The notes under the pieces are model-generated. The model saw only the letters and a list, made by a program, of their open reading frames with translations, was not told where the DNA came from and did no database searches. A DNA stretch of 7,072 bases from the NCBI GenBank assembly GCA_018065965.1, contig JAGHSH010000224.1:1-7072 (forward strand), written 5' to 3'. The number at the start of each line of letters is the position of its first letter. Position 1 is the first letter of the stretch. Below are positions 1 through 5,760 of this stretch, piece by piece. The stretch is from Candidatus Apopatocola equi (GTDB lineage: Bacteria > Bacillota > Clostridia > Oscillospirales > Oscillospiraceae). A program made the translations under genes and the position numbers.

Positions 1-5
1 CTTTA

Positions 6-69
6 GGGGCTGCCTGTATCAGGCCCTTATAGGGCTTAATCAAGCCACCGGCTCAGCCGGTGGTCTTGA
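6..69. repeat. Stacked hairpins, candidate IS200/IS605-type element end
   Basis: Three consecutive inverted repeats lie here. The first is weak, GCCTG/CAGGC at 12-24. The second is GCCCT-TAT-AGGGC at 23-35. The third is strong: CCACCGGC-TCA-GCCGGTGG at 45-63, extended by CAAG (41-44) pairing with CTTG (65-68) around a single unpaired T at position 64. No T-run follows, so an intrinsic terminator is unlikely. From knowledge of the family, subterminal hairpins with an extrahelical T are the DNA form recognised by Y1 transposases of IS200/IS605 elements, and such ends are common in clostridial genomes. No transposase gene is visible because the window begins here. A REP-like palindrome is the main alternative. 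Confidence 0.42.
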
Positions 70-90
70 CTACAGAGATTATTATAGGGA

Positions 91-117
91 TAAGAAATAA
101 TTATAAAATAATCGTTT
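91..117 (+). promoter_or_regulatory. AT-rich UP-element-like tract
   Basis: An almost uninterrupted A/T stretch sits roughly at -67 to -41 relative to the predicted start near position 158. This is where the alpha subunit C-terminal domain of RNA polymerase contacts strong promoters. It would reinforce the promoter at 123-151. The assignment rests on position and composition only. Confidence 0.4.
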
Positions 118-122
118 AGCTG

Positions 123-151
123 TTGACTAAGTTTTCAGACTATTGTATAAT
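123..151 (+). promoter_or_regulatory. Sigma-A-type promoter of the paralogue operon
   Basis: A -35 box TTGACT (123-128) and a perfect -10 box TATAAT (146-151) are separated by exactly 17 nt. Transcription would start near A158, giving a leader of about 80 nt before the ATG at 238. With one mismatch to consensus and AT-rich upstream DNA, it should be strong and possibly constitutive. No operator is obvious. Confidence 0.85.
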
Positions 152-157
152 CGCATG

Positions 158-182
158 AACTGCGTAGAGCAGTTGAAACTGC
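158..182 (+). promoter_or_regulatory. 5' leader with two mutually exclusive hairpins
   Basis: AACTGC (158-163) can pair with GCAGTT (169-174) around a 5-nt loop. The same GCAGT arm (169-173) can instead pair with ACTGC (178-182) around a TGAA tetraloop. The first hairpin would lie at the very 5' end of the predicted transcript, a position that can protect mRNA from decay. Whether the alternative folding matters is unknown. No riboswitch family was recognised. Confidence 0.35.
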
Positions 183-204
183 AATATGCGTTGTAAAACA
201 ATAT

Positions 205-233
205 TCGGACATTATGCCGAAAAAGGAGGAAGG
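205..233 (+). promoter_or_regulatory. Leader hairpin and ribosome binding site, first paralogue
   Basis: A short TCGG (205-208)/CCGA (217-220) stem abuts the strong Shine-Dalgarno sequence AAGGAGGAAGG (223-233). The Shine-Dalgarno core ends 6-8 nt before the ATG at 238, which decides the start in favour of 238 over the in-frame ATG at 214. An equivalent stem and ribosome binding site precede the second paralogue. Confidence 0.6.
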
Positions 234-237
234 GTCA

Positions 238-2148
238 ATGAATGCAATGACAAGGCGCAGATTTCTGAGCATTTTACTCTGCTGCGTACTGCTATTGGGC
301 GTGTTCCCCATCGCTGCTTTTGCGCAGGACGCGGAGGAGGCGGAGACCGCTCTTGAGGAAGAAGCGCTGCCTGCGGAGAAGTTGCTGGCTGAGGAAGAAG
401 CAGTAATCGAAGCCGAAGCGGAAGGGGTCGAGGAGCCTGTAGAGCTCTTCGATGAGGGCTTTGAGCAGGATGGTGAGGAACCTTTGGAGATCAACGTGAT
501 CGGCGCAGATCTTACCGGGTTTCAGCTTCCGATGTATGACATGACTATCGGTCGGTCTCCCAAGCCGCTCGTCCCTGCCAATGCTCCCTATAAGATCGAC
601 AGCTTCCAATGGTTTATTTCCGGCGATCCGGACGACCCTTTGGATGGCGATGATGAATTTCTGCCTGGACAGAATTATTTCGCCAAAATCACTCTTGCTA
701 TCACCGAAGCCGGCTATGAGTTTGCCGGAAACGGCATAGGTCGATTTTCCATCAACGGCGGCCTTGTCGGCATTCAGCGTTTTTCGTTTACGGAAGAGAA
801 GCTTGTTCTGTGGACTGTTAACCTTTCTCCCAATAGGGGCTATGAAGTATTCTGCTATGATGAAAACGTCACATTAAACGGTAGCAGTAATATTGCTATG
901 GTCGGTTTTGATTATTCCTGCACCCTTACGCCTGACTACGGTTACGAGCTCTCAAAGAGTGATATCCGCCTTTTTATCGGCACGGAAGAAGTGACTCAGA
1001 CGATGGCGGACTACTGGGACTTTAATGAAGCTACTCAGGAGCTGACTGTCAACCACGTGATCATCGAAGACTCGATTATCATCTATCCTTTTGTGCATTC
1101 CAAGACTTACACAGTAAACTTTGTGAACAAGGGTCACAGCACGATCATCGGCGAAACTACCGCAACTCATGGTGCTGCATACGCTTTCACTGTGAACACT
1201 GATCCCGGCTACGATTTTTCGAGCGACTGCATTGAAGTCTATCGAGATGGGCAGCGTATCTTCGACTACTCCGTGAATGATCATACCGTGACGATCGATG
1301 CAGAGGCCATAAACGCCGACCTGACGATCTATGTTGAGGCGCTTCCCGATTACGACGCTTCCGGTATGGAAGGTTTTGTGAGCCGGATGTACTGGAATCT
1401 GCTGGGCCGCGCTCCCTCCGAGCAGGATATTGCCGACGGCGTGTGGCAGCTGAGCAACGGCACCTCCGGCATTCAGTATGCCTATCAGTTCGCCTTCTCC
1501 AACGAGTTCTGCGCTAAGAACCTTTGCGATATTCACTTCTCCGACGCTCTCTTTGAAGCCTTTATCGGCAGAGCTCCCTCTGAATCCGAGCTGAACTACA
1601 GAGCTTATCAGCTGCAGCAGGGTCAGAGCCGCGAGCAGGTATTCAACGATTTGGTGACCAGCGAGGAATTCCGCAATATCTGCACCGAAGCCGGTATCTC
1701 CCTCGGCTCCCCCGTCGAAGCTTCCGGCAAGGGCACCAAGCCAGGCGGACGCTGCACGGTGAGCGACTGCCACAGCGCTGACAAGATCGATGCATTCTCC
1801 GAGCGCCTTTACACGGAGGCACTGAAGCGTACTCCTGCCCCGGATGAAGTCGATGCCTGGACCTTCTACCTGATCCACGGCGAACACACGGCCAAGAGTG
1901 CAGCCAAATTTTTCTTCTTCAGCGAAGAGCTGGTCGGGATGAATCTCAGCAATGCCGATTTTATGCAGCGCCTTTACAGGTGCATGATGAACCGTGAGGC
2001 TTCCGCTGCTGAGATCGACTACTGGGTTTGGTGTCTCACGACCGATAATTCTGAGTACCGCACGACCCGCGAGGGGGCCTTCAACCAGTTTGTCGACTCT
2101 GACGAGTTCCGCGTCCTCTGCCAGGATTATGGCATGATCTGCGAATAA
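238..2148 (+). CDS. Secreted DUF4214-like repeat protein, paralogue 1
   Basis: This encodes an exported 636-aa protein of unknown specific function. Residues 1-29 are a signal peptide (TRRRFL, hydrophobic core, predicted cut after AFA before QD). Residues 30-84 are an acidic Glu/Ala-rich linker. Residues 86-196 form a beta-rich domain with YFAKITL, GYEF and INGG motifs typical of clostridial surface proteins. Residues 197-286 and 289-368 resemble two 'bacterial repeat' beta units (TPDYGYELS, TDPGYDFS). Residues 376-634 carry four DUF4214-like units, each with an LGRxPsexe-type start and an F..SeEF end (about 380-428, 437-484, 519-567, 578-634). A Cys-containing linker (CTVSDCH, 506-512) splits them two and two. 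There is no LPxTG, SLH or C-terminal membrane segment. It is cotranscribed with its paralogue from the 123-151 promoter. The DUF4214 assignment is from pattern memory; a surface or glycan-binding role is inference. Confidence 0.88.
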   Translation: MNAMTRRRFLSILLCCVLLLGVFPIAAFAQDAEEAETALEEEALPAEKLLAEEEAVIEAEAEGVEEPVELFDEGFEQDGEEPLEINVIGADLTGFQLPMYDMTIGRSPKPLVPANAPYKIDSFQWFISGDPDDPLDGDDEFLPGQNYFAKITLAITEAGYEFAGNGIGRFSINGGLVGIQRFSFTEEKLVLWTVNLSPNRGYEVFCYDENVTLNGSSNIAMVGFDYSCTLTPDYGYELSKSDIRLFIGTEEVTQTMADYWDFNEATQELTVNHVIIEDSIIIYPFVHSKTYTVNFVNKGHSTIIGETTATHGAAYAFTVNTDPGYDFSSDCIEVYRDGQRIFDYSVNDHTVTIDAEAINADLTIYVEALPDYDASGMEGFVSRMYWNLLGRAPSEQDIADGVWQLSNGTSGIQYAYQFAFSNEFCAKNLCDIHFSDALFEAFIGRAPSESELNYRAYQLQQGQSREQVFNDLVTSEEFRNICTEAGISLGSPVEASGKGTKPGGRCTVSDCHSADKIDAFSERLYTEALKRTPAPDEVDAWTFYLIHGEHTAKSAAKFFFFSEELVGMNLSNADFMQRLYRCMMNREASAAEIDYWVWCLTTDNSEYRTTREGAFNQFVDSDEFRVLCQDYGMICE

Positions 2149-2160
2149 AAATCATCGACT

Positions 2161-2220
2161 CAGTTGAACCTGCGATGCTTTTACATACTATCATCGGCCA
2201 CAGAGCCGAGAAATGGAGGA
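2161..2220 (+). promoter_or_regulatory. Duplicated leader with hairpin and RBS, second paralogue
   Basis: The gap between the paralogues repeats the first gene's leader. CAGTTGAACCTGC (2161-2173) matches CAGTTGAAACTGC (170-182) at nearly the same distance from the ATG (67 versus 68 nt). A TCGGC (2194-2198)/GCCGA (2205-2209) stem again precedes the Shine-Dalgarno GGAGGAAAGG (2215-2224). The promoter itself was not duplicated. The ribosome binding site spacing selects ATG 2228 rather than the in-frame ATG 2213, which lies inside the Shine-Dalgarno region. Confidence 0.6.
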
Positions 2221-2227
2221 AAGGTCA

Positions 2228-4117
2228 ATGAATGCAATGACAAGACGCAGATTTCTGAGCATCCTGCTCTGCTGCATCCTGCTGCTTGGCGTCTTCCCCA
2301 CCGCCGCATTTGCCCAAGATGCGGAAGAGACGGAGACCGCTCTTGCGGAAAAGGCAGCAATCGAAGAAGAGCCTGAAGCAGAAACGGAAGCGGTGGAGGA
2401 AACCGAAGAGATTCCGGAAGTCGGTTTCGAGCAGGAGGCTGAGGAGCCTCTGGAGGCCTATGCTATCGGCTGTGACATTATCATTCTGCCTCCGATGACG
2501 GGTGAGAATTTTGGGGAGTCGATGCATTGTAGTATTCCTTATGACGTTCCCTATGGAGTGAGAGATTTCGACTGGTATTTTACTGATACTTGGGAATCGG
2601 TGCGGGAAGCTCATCATGATACAACGTTTGATGGCGATAAGAGCTATTTTGCCAAAATCACCCTCGTAAGTGTTCCCGGCTATGAGTTTTCAAAAGCGAG
2701 ATTAGGCGATTTTACCATCAACGGTGGAAGTATCGGTATTCGGAGCATTGACTGTACGGAAAACGAGCTTACGCTGTGGACAAACTTCCTCTCGCCTAAT
2801 CCCGGTCGGCCTGTAGTCTTCTATGCAGAAAATGCTATTTGTAATGGCGCAAAATATGCTGTAGCAGGCTCCGGCTATTCCTGCAAGATTGAGCCTTCTT
2901 TCGGCTATGAGCTCTCCAGGGGAGATATCCACATTTCAGTGGACGGAGAAGAGGTGACGCAGACGAAGGCTGATTACTGGAGCTTTGATGAAGTTACACA
3001 CAAGTTGACTATCGATTCCTGGATCATCACCGGCAATGTTTATATCGTTGCTTTTCCCCGTCTCATGACATTCCCCGTTGACTTTATAAACAATGGCCAC
3101 ACAGCCTTTGTCGGCGAACCTACCGCTGCCTACGGCTCTGACTACGTTTGCACGCTGAACCCCGACCCCGGCTATCGCCTCCTGACATCCAGCATTGAAG
3201 TGTATTGTGGCGACGAGAGAATTGACAATTACACGGTGAATGAAGCTGAGCGTACCGTGAAGATCCCTGCAGAATCCGTTATCGCCAACCTGACGATCGC
3301 AGCCAAGTCTCTCCCGGATTACGACGGTTCCGGAATGGCGGGCTTTGTGAACAGGATGTACTGGAATCTGCTGGGCCGCACTCCCTCCGAGCAGGACATT
3401 GCCGATGGCGTGTGGCAGCTGAGCAACGGCACCACCGGCATCCAGTATGCCTATCAGTTCGCATTCTCCAACGAATTCTGCGCCAAGAATCTCTGCGACT
3501 ACCACTTCTCCGCGGCTCTGTTTGAGGCCTTCATCGGCAGAACGCCCGACGAGTCCGAGCTGAGCTACAGAGCCTATCAGCTGCAGCAGGGTCAGAGCCG
3601 TGAGCAGGTGTTCAACGATCTGGTGTCCAGCGAAGAATTCCGCAACATCTGCACCGAAGCCGGTATCACCCTCGGCTCCCCGATCGCTGTTTCAGGCAAG
3701 GGCACCAAGCCCGGCGGACGCTGCACGGAGAGCGGCTGCCACAGTGCCGAGAAGAACGATGCGTTCTCCGAACGCCTTTACACGGAGGCCCTGAAGCGAA
3801 CTCCTGCCCCGGATGAAGTCGATGCCTGGACTTTCTACCTGATCCATTGTGATCATACGGCCAAAAGTGCAGCTAAATATTTCTTCTTTAGTGATGAGAT
3901 GATCGGAAGTAAGCTCAGCAATGAGGAATTCCTGAGCCGTCTTTATAAGTGCTTGATGGATCGTGAAGGCTCGGCTGCTGAGATTGATTTCTGGGCTTGG
4001 TGTCTCACAACCGATAATGCTGAGTACAGCACGACCCGTAAGGGCGTCTTCGATCAGTTTGTCGACTCTGACGAATTCCGCGTCCTATGTCAAAATTACG
4101 GCATGATCTGCGAGTAA
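2228..4117 (+). CDS. Secreted DUF4214-like repeat protein, paralogue 2
   Basis: This 629-aa tandem paralogue has the same architecture as its upstream neighbour. Residues 1-29 are the signal peptide, which differs at only two positions from paralogue 1. Residues 30-76 are an acidic linker about 7 residues shorter. Residues 81-189 are the beta-rich domain (YFAKITL, GYEFS, INGG). Residues 190-276 and 280-360 are the two beta repeat units (PSFGYELS, PDPGYRLL). Residues 369-629 are four DUF4214-like units around a CTESGCH linker (499-505). By hand count the last 266 residues differ at about 43 positions with no gaps (roughly 84% identity), whereas the middle is only about half identical. The C-terminal cysteines are conserved and one extra appears (LIHCDH, C541). 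It lies 79 nt downstream of paralogue 1 and is followed by a strong terminator, so it is the last gene of its operon. Its biochemical role is not known. Confidence 0.88.
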   Translation: MNAMTRRRFLSILLCCILLLGVFPTAAFAQDAEETETALAEKAAIEEEPEAETEAVEETEEIPEVGFEQEAEEPLEAYAIGCDIIILPPMTGENFGESMHCSIPYDVPYGVRDFDWYFTDTWESVREAHHDTTFDGDKSYFAKITLVSVPGYEFSKARLGDFTINGGSIGIRSIDCTENELTLWTNFLSPNPGRPVVFYAENAICNGAKYAVAGSGYSCKIEPSFGYELSRGDIHISVDGEEVTQTKADYWSFDEVTHKLTIDSWIITGNVYIVAFPRLMTFPVDFINNGHTAFVGEPTAAYGSDYVCTLNPDPGYRLLTSSIEVYCGDERIDNYTVNEAERTVKIPAESVIANLTIAAKSLPDYDGSGMAGFVNRMYWNLLGRTPSEQDIADGVWQLSNGTTGIQYAYQFAFSNEFCAKNLCDYHFSAALFEAFIGRTPDESELSYRAYQLQQGQSREQVFNDLVSSEEFRNICTEAGITLGSPIAVSGKGTKPGGRCTESGCHSAEKNDAFSERLYTEALKRTPAPDEVDAWTFYLIHCDHTAKSAAKYFFFSDEMIGSKLSNEEFLSRLYKCLMDREGSAAEIDFWAWCLTTDNAEYSTTRKGVFDQFVDSDEFRVLCQNYGMICE

Positions 4118-4131
4118 GGAAATAACGAAGC

Positions 4132-4174
4132 AAAAAGAGCTGCTCCTTTCGGGGGGCAGCTCTTTCGGCGTTTT
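4132..4174 (+). terminator. Intrinsic terminator of the paralogue operon
   Basis: A 13-bp stem joins 4134-4146 (AAAGAGCTGCTCC) to 4153-4165 (GGGGCAGCTCTTT), with one G-T pair and a TTTCGG loop. Downstream Ts occur as CTCTTT in the stem base and then TTTT at 4171-4174 after CGGCG. The A-run at 4132-4136 gives Ts on the other strand, so it could work in both directions, although no convergent gene is visible. It separates the paralogue operon from the glycan operon. Confidence 0.78.
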
Positions 4175-4212
4175 CCTGATTTCTCCATAGGACACATAGC
4201 TGTCGAAACGCA

Positions 4213-4241
4213 TTGACGCAGAGTCCCGTTAATGGTATAAT
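4213..4241 (+). promoter_or_regulatory. Extended -10 sigma-A promoter of the glycan operon
   Basis: The -35 box is TTGACG (4213-4218), the spacer is 17 nt, and the -10 box is TATAAT (4236-4241) preceded by TGG (4233-4235), an extended -10. The predicted start is near A4248, giving a 76-nt leader to the ATG at 4324. It is nearly as strong on paper as the promoter at 123-151. Confidence 0.83.
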
Positions 4242-4257
4242 TCCCGCATAGAAATAT

Positions 4258-4291
4258 TGCCGCCGGCGGCAGAGTACCGGGAGCGAACCCG
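4258..4291 (+). promoter_or_regulatory. GC-rich structured leader of the methyltransferase operon
   Basis: The 14-nt perfect palindrome TGCCGCCGGCGGCA (4258-4271) can form a hairpin or act as a dyad. It is followed by a small CGGG (4278-4281)/CCCG (4288-4291) stem-loop. Both lie just downstream of the predicted transcription start and upstream of the ribosome binding site (AAGAGG, 4311-4316). The dyad position would suit a repressor operator or an mRNA structure; no known riboswitch was recognised. Confidence 0.4.
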
Positions 4292-4323
4292 CCTGCTTTC
4301 GGCTGTTCAAAAGAGGATAAAAA

Positions 4324-5760
4324 ATGGATTACAAAAAACTGAGCAGCGAATCTCTGGATACGATCTTCCGTGAGATCCGGATCCGCAACGGTAAGAGTGA
4401 CCTGCCTTCTTCTCCGGAAACCGAAGATCAGATCCGGAGCGTTGTCACCTTCCCAAATCTGGAAGAGATCGATGCGGACATGGCTCCGGCCGCGGTCGGC
4501 ACAAGCATCGGCATGAACCGGGCCGAGATGCGCGCCAAAAAGGGCATTTCCCGCTTCTTTGCCCGTTTGGTGGAGAAGCTGTACCTCCGCATTGCCGAAC
4601 TGACCAACAGAGACGTCAGAACCTATAACAGCGCCATGCTGACCGCCGTGACCGTGGTTCGAAACAGAGTGGGAACCCTGTTTGAGAACGATGCGGTCCT
4701 CATGGAAAATGACAAGCTGCTGGAGGATCGCTGTGGGACTATCCTTGCCAATCAGGATGATCTGCGCAGGGAACAGATGCAGAATCGCTCCGATCTGGGC
4801 GATACCGCAAGAGATGTTTTCCGTCTGAATCTCCGGCAGGAGAAGCTTGAAGCGGCTTCTTCCGAGAACCGGGAGTCGATCGAGGCGCTTCATGCCCAGA
4901 TCCGGGCTCTGGAGGAGAAGCTTGCACAGTCGGAAAAGGCCGGAGCCGAGGCGGCTGCCGCAATGGAAAAGAAGCTCGAGAGCATGCATGCGCAGCATCA
5001 GGAGGATCTCTCCGTCCTGCGATGGACAAACACCTCCGGGCAGGCTGCACCAGCCCCGGAGCGCCCTTCAGTCACCTCCGGCCCCGGTGCGGTGTTTTAC
5101 CATGACTTTGAGGAGCACTTCCGCGGCAGTCAGACCGATATCCGCCACCGTCTGGAGGGCTATATGCCCCGCGTTCTCGAACATTTCGGTACACTCTCCG
5201 GGAAAGCCATATTGGATATCGGCTGCGGACGCGGGGAAATGCTGGATGTTCTTGTTTCCAACGGCGCAGACTCTGTTGTGGGCGTGGACATGAATCCCGT
5301 TCAGCTGCAGATCTGTCGGGATAAGGGCCATAGCGTGGCAGAGGATGACTGCCTGCATTATCTCGCGGAGCTGAAGGACAATTCTCTGGATGCGATCATC
5401 GGCATTCAGATTATTGAGCATCTTTCCTTTGAGGAGCTGGTGCAGCTTTTTGCCGAGTGCGGCCGGGTTCTGAAAAAGAACGGTATGCTGCTGCTTGAAA
5501 CGCCGAACTGCGCCAATCTCATCACTGCCACCCGCTACTTCTATCTGGATCCTTCCCATGTCCGTCCCGTACATCCGGAGCTTGCCGGATTCCTTGCCCA
5601 GCGCAGCGGATTCTCTTATGTGGATGTCTTTGGCATGAACCCCGCCGAGTATTATGACGGGAAGAGCCGGAATGACATCGCGGCCGCCGAACACTCTGAG
5701 CTTCTGGATGGGCTGATCTTTGCGCCGCAGGATTATGCACTGATAGGTATCCGCGCATGA
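4324..5760 (+). CDS. SAM-dependent methyltransferase of surface-glycan assembly, with coiled coil
   Basis: This 478-aa cytoplasmic protein probably methylates a cell-surface polysaccharide or its lipid-linked intermediate. Residues 11-24 (LDTIFREIRIRNGK) match a short N-terminal motif I recall from many polysaccharide-cluster proteins. Residues 75-115 form a helical segment and about 120-236 a charged, heptad-like coiled coil. The C-terminal class I methyltransferase domain (about 256-478) opens with FYHDFEEHFRGS. It has the SAM-binding loop ILDIGCGRGEML (296-307), the acidic motif VVGVDMNP (318-325, D322), IIEHLSFE (363-370), ETPNCANL (392-399) and YLDPSHVRPVHPEL (407-420). These are the hallmarks of O-antigen-type methyltransferases. 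WbdD, a chain-terminating methyltransferase-kinase with a coiled coil, is a functional analogue, but no kinase domain is present here. AAGAGG 7 nt upstream supports the start. The gene leads an operon and overlaps the next by ATGA. The exact acceptor is unknown. Confidence 0.88.
   Translation: MDYKKLSSESLDTIFREIRIRNGKSDLPSSPETEDQIRSVVTFPNLEEIDADMAPAAVGTSIGMNRAEMRAKKGISRFFARLVEKLYLRIAELTNRDVRTYNSAMLTAVTVVRNRVGTLFENDAVLMENDKLLEDRCGTILANQDDLRREQMQNRSDLGDTARDVFRLNLRQEKLEAASSENRESIEALHAQIRALEEKLAQSEKAGAEAAAAMEKKLESMHAQHQEDLSVLRWTNTSGQAAPAPERPSVTSGPGAVFYHDFEEHFRGSQTDIRHRLEGYMPRVLEHFGTLSGKAILDIGCGRGEMLDVLVSNGADSVVGVDMNPVQLQICRDKGHSVAEDDCLHYLAELKDNSLDAIIGIQIIEHLSFEELVQLFAECGRVLKKNGMLLLETPNCANLITATRYFYLDPSHVRPVHPELAGFLAQRSGFSYVDVFGMNPAEYYDGKSRNDIAAAEHSELLDGLIFAPQDYALIGIRA

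Larger units (their letters stand above)
170..4117 (+). repeat. Tandem gene duplication (170-2148 and 2161-4117)
   Basis: Leader plus coding sequence is repeated head to tail. Similarity begins at CAGTTGAA (170 and 2161) and runs to the shared GGCATGATCTGCGA ends (2131-2144 and 4100-4113). At the nucleotide level the signal-peptide region and the stretch encoding the first DUF4214-like units (about 1379-1700 versus 3350-3670) are very close, while the middle third is strongly diverged. This pattern fits an old duplication with constraint or gene conversion at the ends. Confidence 0.85.

Noticed and set aside
66..94. Second TTGACT (66-71) as a -35 box
   Set aside because: No acceptable -10 box at 16-18 nt; the motif is part of the hairpin flank.
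214..216. Upstream in-frame ATG for paralogue 1
   Set aside because: It would place the Shine-Dalgarno sequence inside the gene and put a charged stretch before the signal peptide; ATG 238 matches the paralogue start exactly.
135..494. 119-codon Ser/Ala-rich minus-strand frame
   Set aside because: The serine-rich product is the reverse reading of the Glu/Ala linker codons and overlaps the promoter.
952..1887. 311-codon open frame on the minus strand inside paralogue 1
   Set aside because: It lies wholly antisense to a well-supported gene, has no ribosome binding site or recognisable motif, and part of it recurs in paralogue 2 only because the coding strands are homologous (similar frame at 2936-3505).
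2164..2191. Possible internal promoter TTGAAC-16-TACTAT between the paralogues
   Set aside because: Only four of six bases match in each box with a 16-nt spacer, and the TTGAA is part of the duplicated leader; cotranscription from 123-151 explains the second gene.
4191..4204. GACA...TGTC inverted repeat upstream of the second promoter
   Set aside because: Only 4-bp arms, expected by chance; no second copy was noticed.
4096..4998. 300-codon minus-strand frame across the terminator and methyltransferase N-terminus
   Set aside because: It runs through the terminator, the promoter and the coiled-coil coding region; its composition mirrors the GC-rich sense gene and no domain is visible.
5068..5694. 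208-codon minus-strand frame opposite the methyltransferase domain
   Set aside because: It is a shadow of the conserved SAM-binding domain on the + strand, without its own start signals.
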